From assembly GCF_001632365.1 (NCBI RefSeq), contig NW_024468524.1:299129-312598 (forward strand): a stretch of DNA of 13,470 nucleotides, written 5' to 3'. Origin of the DNA: Laetiporus sulphureus 93-53. Its lineage: Eukaryota > Basidiomycota > Agaricomycetes > Polyporales > Laetiporaceae. Positions within the stretch are counted from its first letter, which is position 1; every line of letters starts with the position of its first letter. A model generated the notes under the pieces. The model saw nothing but the letters and a program-made list of their open reading frames with translations, made no database searches and was not told the origin of the DNA. Positions 1 through 9,800 of the stretch are shown here, one piece after another. The translations under genes were made by a program, and so were the position numbers.

Positions 1-58
1 TGCAGGTCACAAAAGCAGACTTGCCCTTAATTGGGTTAAGTGCTTTGGTGCTTTGTGA
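1..58 (+). repeat. Left terminal inverted repeat of the large element
   Basis: It begins TGCAGGTCACAAAAGCAGAC and is the reverse complement of 13160-13217, with one difference in 58 bases (G at position 18 here, A in the right copy read inward). It contains the internal near-palindrome CTTAATTGGGTTAAG. The repeat may extend left of the window by one or more bases. Confidence 0.95.
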
Positions 59-105
59 CACAATGCTTCTAGAATGTTGCCTCTCTGTCGCATGATTGAG
101 CTCAT

Positions 106-3100
106 TTAGTATAAGCGGTTCTCAGCTCTAGTGCCAGAAGACTCATGGGGTACTTTTGCGAGCACGATGTATGAGCAGACTGTTGGTCCTGGCACTGCTC
201 CATCATGTGAATCACTAGCAGCCAGTTCGAGCGCAGGGCTGCCTAGCAGTGCAAAACCATCGTCTGCAAGATTATTATCTCCTGCATCACTGTTGGGTTC
301 GACTATTGAATGGGTGTATCAGCTGATGCCATTGTCAATCATCAAACCTCTCACGTAGACTTTCATGTTCCGCAGATAGGCAGGAACCCTCTAGTAATCC
401 ATGATCGGAGAAGTCGACATGTGATGCAGCAAGCTTGTCAAGACGCTGATTTGTCAATAGCATCTGCCCCAGAGCATTATAGCGATTGAACTGCCACCAC
501 GGTTCTTTGACAGCTGTGATGTGCTTTGATTCGGTGATTGACGTGCACAATCCATTTGGTGTGCCGTATTCCCAGATGAGGCATTTATAGTGCTTGAGCG
601 AATGCTGTCTCAGAAGAGAGAAGCCATCGATGCAAACACCCCACTTCTCGAAGATGATGCGGTACTGATGGAAGCGAGTCAATGCATCTTCCAGTGCTTC
701 CAGGTTTGTTGGCACATATACGTTGCAACGTGCTATGTAACAGAACTTGAGAAATGCTCGAATTGCCCGAATCATGTCTGGAGGGACATATCCAACAATT
801 GCAGGGAGCCACACCTAAGTATAGGGAGCATGTCAGCATAAAAGATCAACTCTATTCATACGACAGCAGATTGCATCACCTTCATCAAAGCTTTTAAGTC
901 ATCACCTGTCCACTGCTTAAAGCCATGACCCTCGAGAAATTGGCGCAGTCTGGTGAATGCAGGGATGGAAGCAATTCTGATGATTATAAGCTCCTGTCAA
1001 GCCAACAAGGGATCATAACTCACCACCGGTCAATGTCTGCCATAATCACCTTTGCCTGAGCATTGCCATGCGTGATCGAAAAGTACTGTTTGACCCAGTC
1101 CACGAGATGATCTTTGAAGGTCCTCTTGATCAACTGGTGAAGAAGATCGGAAGACAGCATTTCATGGATATTAGCGCATGGAAAATCATTCGTGAATGGC
1201 TGTATCAGGTACAACGAGATTTGTTAGTAAATACACCATGGCACGAAAGCATACAATGTGTTACAAATAGCTAAAGACATACCACTATGTCTCCGATGAT
1301 GCCATAGTCTGCCCAAAGTTCACCCAGCTCAAACTCTCTGACAAGCAACTCAGTATGTTTACACGAGTGTCGTCCATTTGCACCGCCATCAAGGTCCATC
1401 TTTGATGCTGTGCACCTGCATACGTGTAAGGTTTCAATTCAAAACCTTGTAAGGATACTACGACTCACTTTGGGCACCAGCCTTGTATGATGCAGGCTAG
1501 CAGTGCTTGCTCTGGATAATCTGCAATATAAGGCCCAAGTCTATATAAAACATGCCTGAAATGTCCGTCTGAACAGCGAACGACTTGAGGGATGGTCATC
1601 CCGGGCTTCAAACTCTTCAGTATGTGTGATAGTGATGTATGGAACAGCTGACGGCGAAATTTCCGGAAGTCCGGGTCATTCGTGTATCTTCTATCAGCTG
1701 CAAGTATGGAGGTCAGAACGGGCAATGGCTTTTCGAAATTCTAGGATCTGAACATATTTACTCTTCAGAATTGCCAGAAAACTGATCAATGCAACAGTGT
1801 CACGATGCACACGTCGCACATTATTATGCGGGTTACCAATGCTCATGTACAGCGGGTAGTATTCATTTTGACCAGTGGCTACAGAGACGGTGGTCTTATC
1901 GCTTCCGAGGATAATTGGGACAAATGATGCACCATGCATCTTCTGGTCCTCCGCGATAGCATCCTAAAATGCTATAAACTATTTGCGTCGAATGCGCAGA
2001 CTATATTGGATCACGTACTGCTTGTCTCCAGGCTCAATCACCTGACATGAAGTCCCTGAGCTGGCGTTCATCATTGCAGAATTCTCTGAAAGGGGAGTAA
2101 TCCATCTCGCCATCAAAATCAGGATTTGCGAGAATGTTATTTGCAACTTCTTTAGGATCCCAGAACCAAATGTCACACTGTGCAGCCATTCATGGTGGTA
2201 CATCACCGTCAGGATGCTCACCCTGGTAGCTCAATGTAAAACTTTGCCATTTCACATCACCGACCTCTGTAGAGTCGATGAGATGATACAGTTCCTCGGC
2301 ATTCCGAAACGGTGCTTCATTGCCGTGCTTCATAACATGGGCAGCCCAGAGGTGAAGTAGGATGTTGATGTTACCGGCTGACATCTGTTCATGCTTGAAC
2401 AGGAATTCAGCGAGCTCGAATTGAACCCGATTTGCATATGGAGCATAATCGCGGGATGCCTTCGTCAGTCGAGGGTTTGGTCATGTATTCTCTGGCAGGA
2501 AGTGGCCGTTCTCATCGCAAGGTGTTCCTGCTACCATCAGCTTTTGCCAAATAAAGTCAATGCATGTACGAACCATTAAGCTTTGGATGATATTCTCGGA
2601 CGATGTCTCACTGATCTTCTATATGCTCATAGCTCCCAATGTCACCATCACTGTAGAAGTCAATGTTCTCATGGCCTTCAGAGGTGACAAAGCTTTCGTG
2701 GTGCGCACTTTCTGATCTTGCACAGGTTTCATCATCGTTCATGCTTTCTTGATCAGATGATACGCTTGGTGGGTATGGTTGGTCTGAGAGGTCTGCCCTT
2801 CGCTGCAATATACCACTGTTATCATCTATCACATATGGCGTATCATCACATGAGATGCGCTGCAAGCAGAAATTGTTCATACCGTCATAGTGACCATTGC
2901 GCCGTCGGTCTTGCCTGTCATACTTCGGTGAGGATATCTGATCAACAGCTCGATGCTTGTAAGTGTACTTGCTGTCTTCACTCAGACTACGAGGTCTCTT
3001 GCATGCTACAGAAGGTATGTTGTCTCCATTCAGTGCATTTTCAATGTGACGAAGTCCTCACTGGAATGTCGCTTATTGGGAGACCTAATGGCGTCTTCGT

Positions 3101-3212
3101 GGTATAGAAGATCCCCATGGGTGACACGACGGTGCTTTGTTCGACCTGCATTGTTTTGAAAATGCCTGCCGCAGCCAGGAAGGTCACACGCAAAGGGAAA
3201 TATGTCTGACAT
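106..3212 (-). pseudogene. Plavaka-type (CACTA-related) transposase, multi-exon, decayed
   Basis: The chosen start is the ATG at 3212 (MSDIFPFACDLPGC), directly before a C2H2 finger with spacing C-x4-C-x12-H-x4-H (about residues 8-32). An acidic, low-complexity linker follows, then the conserved transposase core. Recognisable blocks are ANRVQFELAEFLFKHEQMSA (about 2400), GASFVPIILGSDKTTVSVAT (about 1900), the LKPGM and GPYIADYPEQALLACI blocks (1500-1620), FTNDFPCANIHEM (about 1180), WLPAIVGYVPPDMIRA (about 800) and SITESKHITAVKEPW (about 520). These are typical of basidiomycete Plavaka transposases. Short introns fit at 2531-2611, 1964-2018, 1698-1761, 1416-1468, 1200-1282 and 815-879; one more lies near 1023. 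The gene is broken: in-frame TGA at 2481-2483, 2190-2192 (a Trp position) and 2034-2036 (also Trp), a frame change between the finger exon and 2880, and a frame change after the stop at 335. A short tail (VPGPTVCSYIVLAKVPHES) continues to a stop at 106, so the usual C-terminal extension looks truncated. Family call is confident; exact exon edges are approximate. Confidence 0.9.
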
Positions 3213-3539
3213 GGATGAAACCAGCAGAATGGATGGGGCGACACTGCAGCACAGAGGAAATGGCGATGCATAACACCAACCCAAGCCAGTCATGCAAAGT
3301 CCAACATTTGGCTAAATGGAATATTGTACAAATGCGGATCGACAGGACTCGCTTCAAACCATTGGGGCTGCTAGATGCAGAAGAGGCTTTCAAAAGGGGA
3401 AATGAGGATTAAGTAACACTACAGTTTAGAGGGCTAGGGTGTGAATGAACCTTGGTTGTTCTCTCCCCATCGTGAATGCACAGTTTCTGACACAACCTCA
3501 CCCTACATTCCAACCTCCTCACTCCTCACTCTTCTAACA
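3213..3539. promoter_or_regulatory. Divergent intergenic region between transposase and DUF6532-like gene
   Basis: These 327 bp separate the start codons of two genes that point away from each other, so they probably hold both promoters. The side next to the plus-strand gene is a pyrimidine-rich tract (CCAACCTCCTCACTCCTCAC, about 3509-3528) ending just before the ATG at 3540, which has A at -3. CT-rich leaders of this kind are common before fungal start codons. No convincing TATA box was found. A shared promoter would co-express the two element proteins; this is inferred from layout only. Confidence 0.5.
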
Positions 3540-5914
3540 ATGTCAGTTGTAACCCACACTGCCAATGCTGAAAAGCATCCTGGAAGGGTCCTGGCCATGA
3601 CACCCAGACATAGCTCAGTGGAGGTTCAAGCAGACAAAGAGAGGAAGCGCGAGATGAAGGAGCAGAAGGAAAACAAGACGAAGCATGCAGTGAAGAATAT
3701 TGCGAGCCTAGAGAACAAGATGGCAGATGAGGATATCAGTGAAGAGCTTAACAGGGTCACTAAGCGGGCCAAGGTCAAGACAGGGCAGCGCAGGCACGGA
3801 GGTCGTAGTAATGCAGAAGGCACAGTAGCAAAGCCAGCGCAGATGCAGCATGCTCTGCAGCCTAAGTGGAAGATGAATCATGCTGATGACAAGTTTGAGA
3901 AGATAGACCTTCCAACATCAGACTCGGAACAGCCACGCAAGAGGCAGAAGGGGGTAGATGAACGTCCCAGAATTGCGATAGAGAGAGCTCGACTTGAAGG
4001 AAGAGAAGTGCCTGCACGTCACAATGATGACAAAGGCAAAGCGCCGAAGCGTACTGGTGTAAGGTCAGTGCTACTCTTTGTCTCTGTGCTGCCACAGTTA
4101 TTCTCGACGATGTTTGTATTCATAGTGCACCAGCCCAGAAGACCCGTACTGTGCCGTCAGGACCTCTTCATGACTGGCAGAGCTCCGCACTGGCTCCATG
4201 GAAGCTTGGATCGATGACCTCTGTTCCTCACTTTGCAACAACTGGCCTGCAAGCTGAAACAGCTGATGGTAAGACTGACGATACTGTTTCATTTTGGATA
4301 GTTCCATCGAGACAAAATGTAGGCAGGCGTAATGCTGAAGTCACCGGAGTTCTCGTGCAAGAAACTGGCTTCGCCAGTGATGACAGCGAAGGTGCCGAGG
4401 AGACTGCTGCCCTCTCGAGTCCCATCAAAGGTGCTGGTACCCAATTGACCAGTGCAGTGAGTGTCAAAAAGCTCCTCTGATGTAGTGCTGATGTCATCCA
4501 TGTACCAAGGGACTCGTCAAACTTGATGAGGACAGCGATCTAGAGGCCACGCCTTTTGCGAGACCCATTTATTCGAAGGTGATATAAGACAGAATGTTAT
4601 CCGTATTTACACTAATCCTGGACTAGGGAAGGAAGATCCATTTTAGAGATGAGTCAAACTATGATGTAGATGATATGTCGCAGCCAGTACGGTTGAAGCG
4701 AGTGACAAATGATGTGCATGTCTGTCTGTTCTGTTCTTTGTGCACTCGATGATTCATATGATTTTATAGGATATCGTGAAAGTTGAGGACCACGCTAGCA
4801 ACTTGGAGGATGCCGATAATGATTCTGAAGACTATGAGGAATCTGTCAAGTCCTCAAACAATGGCCACACAGTCACTATAGGAAGGCGCCCCAACTCGAA
4901 GAAAGCAAACTTACCGGCTGGAGCTAATGACGGCGACCGCTTCACTCGTGTTCTCATCCCCACTCTTCATCAATATGTGGGCAGTCTTCGAGAGCCATGG
5001 GCCGTGAAGGATGAGAAGCTTGTGCATGTGCTGCAGCTCATCTGGAAGGCCATCTACCCACAGATTCCATACATCATTAAGCATCATGACCATGTTTTTA
5101 ATATCGTTCAGTCTTCATGTCTGATCTCGAGATTCTCTTCACTGATATGAGGGTTTTACAGGCTACCCAATGACTTTATGAATGGCGCAGTGGGTTTGGT
5201 ACCTCTGCACTAGCTGTCCTCGATCTCCTTTATGGACGTTCACACTGCACTACTGAAGCCGAGTGCCAGAGGCTTGCAGAGCATTGGAAGGAGAACATGC
5301 GCTTCGTGTATGAGCACGCTGACAGAAGTCCCAAGGTTCATGTATAACATTCACTGATGGCCATGAAATGATGCATATGATGCCAAACTCGCACAGCAAT
5401 GGACAGGACTGTTCCATTCTGAGATCATTTCTCGTCTCCTTGGAAGTCATCTCTCAAACATTAGAGGTGCCATAAGCGACGTGCCGAATTTGATGGATAA
5501 GAACGTGCCACCGGTCAGTGCCATTGGCCTGGCAGCTTCGGCGGTACATGTGCAGGCTGTGATAACTGTGCTTGTGGCTGATTACCTTGTATACAGATCG
5601 AACGCGCTCTCACATTCTGGACAACTGGTATCATGTTCTTGCAGAACGGTGAATCCAAGATGCTTAAGAACACAAACCCAGCATCTGGCAAACTCACAAC
5701 GGCTACAGCCTTTGGCGAAGATAAGTATGCCAAGATGACGAAGTCTTACTCTAAGTTTGCACTCGATCTTCCACCCAAGAAGATGGCGAAAGTGATCGAG
5801 TGTGCCATTTGGTACATGAAAGCTGGTACCAGGCATGCCCCAATCGAGATAGATGATGACGAGGAGGATGATATGCATGCAAAGCTTGCCGATGCTGGGT
5901 CTGATTCTGAGTAA
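3540..5914 (+). pseudogene. DUF6532-like element accessory protein, multi-exon, decayed
   Basis: The first ATG of the open frame is at 3540 (MSVVTHTANAEKHPGR). The N-terminal exon to about 4058 is highly charged, with Lys/Arg/Glu runs (KERKREMKEQKENK, EQPRKRQKG), and is probably disordered and nuclear. A GTAAGG donor at 4059 ends it. A second coding-like stretch in another frame runs to 4480. After a GTGCATG..TTTTATAG intron ending near 4769, the conserved part begins: FTRVLIPTLHQYVGSLREPW, then LYEWRSGFGTSALAVLDLLY (5174 on), then ISRLLGSHLSNIRGAI and PVSAIGLAASAVH, an intron at 5550-5596, and ERALTFWTTGIMFLQNGE, ending in an acidic tail (IEIDDDEEDD) with TAA at 5912. This order matches the DUF6532 family found repeatedly in basidiomycete mobile-element regions; the family name is from memory and its biochemistry is not known to me. 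A TGA at 5171-5173 sits where Arg is expected (CGA to TGA). Roughly 4481-4700 and 5345-5397 are degraded or intronic. Confidence 0.7.
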
Positions 5915-7295
5915 CAGGGAAGCTTCTGAATAGGTAAGTAACCTGTTCTTGATGCCAGTGCTACGTGAGTGCTCAGCTATGCATTCAGAATGGTCAATGA
6001 TGACATCATATGTTGTTAAACTGAGATTCCTGCGTGTTCTTTGTCTGGCTTTTGTGATCCCAGTCCATTCCTTACATCCTTTTACCCAGATTGTACAATG
6101 TTCTCGTGCACTGCTTTTGACGTCTTTTCTGATAGCTAAAGATTTCATTTCACTCTTATGCATTGACTTTTTGTGCGCTGATGTACTTTGTGGCTTACAT
6201 TCCTCACATATTGACCTTTCGATCTTGCTGGATCCATGTGCGACTCGCCACCATCTGAATGTTATTATTTGTCTTATTCAAACCTTTTCTATGTCTTGAT
6301 TTGAGTTTTCTGCATGCGCAAAGTGTGAAAAGCTCAGGAGCTCCACCAGCAATAAAGGAATGTGAGCGTCGATAAGTCCGGTAAGTCTGCATAAGGTATG
6401 GACTGAATACATTTTTCGAGCCTTGACATTCCTGCTGCTTTTAACCGAGTGCAAAAAGTCGATGGAAAGTAAGAAAAGCATTGAGATCTACTTAGAGTAT
6501 GTGAGACTGATCTGCCCTTTCTCACTCAGAAAAGGTGAGAAAAATCTTATAAGTCAGGTAAAGGGTGCGAAAAGCCGGAGTTAGATTTTCCTGATGCGAG
6601 GATGCCAAGAGGCCCAAGGCGTCGTGCCATACTGCTGATACACTCCATTTACTTTCATATTCCTCTGCGATGAATGGTGCAGAGTCAGCAGATTCATCTT
6701 CCTCTGCGTAGCATTGCTCGACTGGAACGATTCAGGAGAATTCCATGCCAGCTTTGAAGTTCTTCAGATGTTGCAGATTCCTACTCAGATGTTGTTCATC
6801 TGTGCGTTCACTTGAAGAGAAGGCTGGCATTCTTTTCATGCTGTAGTTTGTTCCCTCTCTTCAACTGGGAGACCGGAATGCATTTCGTTGCCCCTCATAG
6901 TGGAATGGAGTAATTGGGACATGGTTCATTACCCACTGCCACATCCTAGGCATCAAGACCCATGTGGTTGAGCTATCAACATTGCCCTGTCTCCAGACTA
7001 ATGTGGAACGACATGCAACTAGCACCAACATGAGTCGCACATCAACCGAGAATCATTTTCATGTACAGAGCATCGCTCATATGCTCCCCCAGACAATTTT
7101 TCGCAGGTCATCCTTCTCTGCACCCACAGATCTTTATGTATCCAGTCGAACGAGCCACACGTGATTGTCTCCTTCCTCACATGTGATGTCCTGCGCACGC
7201 TATTCCACTACTGCATCTCGCGGATGCTCCCTCCTGACTCTGCCTCTGACAACATGTTCTCACATATTTCTGTCTGCCTCGTGGCAGTGCATTAG
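5915..7295. other. Gene-poor stretch downstream of the DUF6532-like gene
   Basis: No recognisable gene was found on either strand. The first part (to about 6300) is T-rich on the plus strand and begins with a GTAAGT at 5935, consistent with a 3' untranslated region. From 6300 to 6600 there are several short GTGNAAAAG-type motifs (near 6325, 6451 and 6566) and a hairpin with 8-bp arms (6518-6525 and 6535-6542). From 6600 to 7295 short coding-like runs occur, for example an acidic minus-strand run near 6660-6720, but none extends far enough to identify. It may be decayed cargo older than the fragments to the right. Confidence 0.4.
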
Positions 7296-7301
7296 TTGGC
7301 C

Positions 7302-7764
7302 ATGCCTATCAGCTCCGTGAGGGGTGGCTTCAGTCCCGGTGTGCGAGAGTTCATTTTCACGTGTGGTAGGCACGGCATATGGATCGAGCACAGATGGGGC
7401 AGCGTGAGGAGGGGTGTGGTGGGGTTCATCACTTCCATTGATCTTCTCGAGGAAGAGCCAGATTCAGAGAAGGTGCCGGAGCAGCAAGCTGATGTTGAGT
7501 TGCTAACCGCGACCATAGGAGAATTGGATGATGAAGCAGAGGTCGACTGGTAGGATAGTGCCAATTGCCATACGATAGGAAGGATCGATGATCTACGAGG
7601 TCAACTCTTACGACCTGCACGATACATGAACTCAGCTGTGAAGCGCATACGTCTGATGGTACCTAACGGTCATTTCTCAGATGATATCACTCATCGTGCA
7701 TTCTCCGAAGCAGCAGGACGAGTCATTCTTGGAACAAGGAACAGAGATATTCAATACCTTTGAA
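7302..7764 (+). pseudogene. Unrecognised ORF interrupted by one in-frame TAG
   Basis: An ATG at 7302 opens a frame that runs through an acidic stretch (LEEEPDSEKVPEQQADVELL) to a TAG at 7551-7553. The same frame then continues open for about 70 codons to a TGA at 7762-7764, with a coding-like basic segment (DDLRGQLLRPARYMNSAVKR, then RLMVPNGHFSDDITHRAFSE). The in-frame continuity across the stop suggests one former coding region of about 150 residues, or two exons joined by a small intron around the stop. I do not recognise the family. It sits just outside the captured-gene block and may be another captured fragment or an old element gene. Confidence 0.35.
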
Positions 7765-8029
7765 CGGACTCTCTGCTCTGCCACATTGTTCTGTTTCTGA
7801 AAGCAGTGGATTATTACTCCTGTATACAATACCTACATCACTGACTATGTAGCAACATATATCACAGCACATTTCAGTAGAATTGCGCTGAATGCAAGTC
7901 ACTGGGACGTGCTTAGACACGAGGTGCCCTTAGGCTCAATGCGAGCTTGACCCTTGCAGATGTTGGCCTGTGCCCACCCATCAACACAGAGTCAGTACCG
8001 AATGAGCGCACAAATCTGAAAGCAAATTG
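7765..8029. other. Spacer without recognised features
   Basis: Short open frames exist on both strands, but none shows recognisable motifs. The minus-strand frame of the argininosuccinate synthase fragment runs on to a stop at 7981-7983, but its similarity to the family ends near 8030, so the left capture boundary is probably in this spacer. Confidence 0.4.
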
Positions 8030-9342
8030 CGCTTTTTGATGCAAATGGACTCAATCTGGATGAAGCCCGTCGCACCGGTCGGCTCGAAGCTGCCGAGCTC
8101 ATCCATCGAGGACTGCTTCTCATTATAAAGAACCTGTAGTAGGAGAGCATGAGCGAGAGCCATGTAGAGACAGCTCAACCAACAAACCTCCTCTGACAAC
8201 TGGCCCTCCATGACAAATGGACCCTTGTACAGCTTGAGGCAGATGACGCCGTTCACGGTTTGCTGACTGCTCAGGATCGAGCTCACCATGAACTCGCTCT
8301 TGGCTCGGATATGAACCAGCATTGTACAGGATACAGTTAAGCTCAACGGTCATGAACTGATCACGAAGTGCATGGATGTTGCGGTCGAGTGCGAGGCCCT
8401 CGATGTCTTTGTGTGCGACACGGAGGATCGTCGCCGCAGGTGACTTGTAGCACCCACGCAATTTGATGCCGATGAAGCGGTTCTCGACGATGTTGATGCA
8501 CCCAATGCCATGCCTGCGCATGAGCGCATTCAGCGTGATGAAGATCTCAACTGCATCAGTGTACTCTTCTTCTACGCGGGGACGATGACCTTGATGGGGA
8601 GGCCATGCTCAAAGTGGATCGAGATGCGCTCGGGCATGTCAGGAGCATTCTCGGGTGTGGTGATGAGCTTCCACATGTCGCCGGGGGTGTGGTGTTGGGG
8701 TCCTCAAGGTGCCAGCTTCGTGGGAGATGTGGAACAGGTTCTCGTCGGTGGAAAATGACTTGACGGTGGTCTGCTGGACGGGTATCTTCTTCTCTGCTGC
8801 ATAGGTGAGAAGTGCCTGGCAGCTCACGAATCAGTAGTAGGACTCTAAGACAAGGCATCATCATCACAATGAATGAAGGAGTGCAAGCAGTAGCATACCG
8901 GAAATGCACCAAGGTGCGATCACCTTGATGTCGGGCTTCAAGCCGTAGAAGGCAAATCCGAAACGGACTCAGTCGTTGCCCTTGCCAGTGCAGCCGTGCA
9001 AGATGAAACTGTGTTGCAATTGGTATCAGCCATGAAACAGCACACTGAGGACTTTCCCGCAATCCCCTCTGTCAGCAATGACCATCATTTTGCAAGCGAT
9101 CACTTGGTGATCGAGAGACGTTCTGGGGAGGTAGACGTTCTGAGAATCGCACAATCAATTTCAGCAGCAGTTTGAGTACGAATGTAACAACCTCATAAAT
9201 GCAGTTTGCCTGTACTGCAGGATGAATGAGTTCCGTCACGAACTTGCGCTTCAAATCCTGAGAGGTTTAGAGGGATCTAGTCAGCTCACTGCCTTTTCAG
9301 ATCCAGACTGTGTTACCTCAAAGAAGAACCTCTTCGTGCTGA
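8030..9342 (-). pseudogene. Captured fragment of argininosuccinate synthase (lacks N-terminus)
   Basis: Argininosuccinate synthase joins citrulline and aspartate using ATP in arginine synthesis. Diagnostic blocks appear in the right order: KRFFFE then DLKRKFVTELIHPAVQANCI (9192-9342), NVYLPRTSL, CTGKGND then VRF, LKPDIKVIAPW, LLTYAAEKKIPVQQT, STDENLFHISHEAG, RHGIGCINIVENRFIGIKLR, ALDRNIHALRDQF, TVNGVICLKLYKG, SSMDELGSFEPTGATGFIQI. Introns with GT..AG ends are kept at 9258-9316, 9140-9191 and 8134-8187. The fragment begins about 50 residues into the protein, so the ATP-binding AYSGGLDTS motif at the N-terminus is absent. There is an in-frame TGA (8969-8971) inside the GKGNDQVRF motif, a premature TAG near 8570, and frameshifts near 8690 and 8310. 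Several expected Arg residues are Cys (APWC, GIGC, VICLKL, ESIC). It cannot encode an active enzyme. The corresponding yeast gene is ARG1. Confidence 0.92.
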
Positions 9343-9500
9343 CTACAAGTAGTGGGGAGATAAGGGAGACTGAGGCCAGCTTTTGGAGGCAATCTGTCAT
9401 GTTCGAAAACAGATCAGCACATACAGCGGAGTGAAAGATGATCATGCACCAAGGCAGCCTTTCCCAGCCCGGGGCTCGTCAGATGTATAAATGCACTGAC

Positions 9501-9800
9501 CTTGCAGAAATAGTTCCTGTACTTGAACACCATTTCCACTGCCTGTGCCACATCTACGACAGAGCAAACATTCAGCTTTGGACTTCAGTAGACTACAGGT
9601 TAAGACACCTTCAGGATAGTCTCCATTGACATGCAGTACTGGTGCATTGATCATCCTGCCTATGTCCGACGAATGCAGTCTCGAATGAGCACTAGATGCC
9701 GGAGTTGTGTGACTGATGCTGTCAACAGCGTAATGAATGAGTTAGATAGCTAGATAGGTAGAGGCTGCATACGTACCTATTACTGGGTAACAGATTGAGG
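9501..9800 (-). pseudogene. Captured fragment of a 2-oxoacid dehydrogenase E1 (DHTKD1-like)
   Basis: Two exons are visible. Exon 9609-9718 reads ISHTTPASSAHSRLHSSDIG then RMINAPVLHVNGDYPE. A 55-bp GT..AG intron follows (9554-9608), then exon 9501-9553 reads DVAQAVEMVFKYRNYFCK, with the Asp codon split across the intron. TTPA..RS.L.SSDIG and HVNGD.PE.V mark the thiamine-diphosphate E1 family. The TTPA and SSDIG wording fits the DHTKD1 branch (2-oxoadipate dehydrogenase, lysine breakdown) better than classical KGD1, which has TTDPR and ASDIA. A further, degenerate exon end may lie at about 9780-9800 before an intron at about 9719-9780. Only about 50 residues of a protein of around 900 are present. 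The last residues, YFCK instead of YFRK, show the same Arg to Cys change seen in the neighbours. The catalytic residues are mostly missing, so it cannot be functional. Confidence 0.8.

Noticed and set aside
2030..2200. Classical ascomycete RIP (CpA to TpA) as the cause of the stops
   Set aside because: The Trp to TGA change at 2190 sits in a CpC rather than CpA context on the other strand, and the arginine-loss pattern elsewhere points to CpG instead.
3540..4217. Taking the long plus-strand frame to 4217 as one complete protein
   Set aside because: A GTAAGG donor at 4059 and the change to a non-charged, odd composition afterwards indicate the true exon ends there; a different frame (about 4127-4480) looks coding.
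5582..6163. 193-residue minus-strand ORF
   Set aside because: It lies opposite the conserved last exon of the DUF6532-like gene and has no recognisable motifs; it extends into a T-rich plus-strand tail.
8556..9062. 168-residue minus-strand ORF as a separate gene
   Set aside because: It is a shadow frame of the argininosuccinate synthase pseudogene; the recognisable motifs lie in other frames across the same bases.
9501..9800. Classical 2-oxoglutarate dehydrogenase (KGD1) as the E1 source
   Set aside because: The TTPAS and SSDIG wording fits the DHTKD1 branch better; with only about 50 residues the assignment stays at family level.
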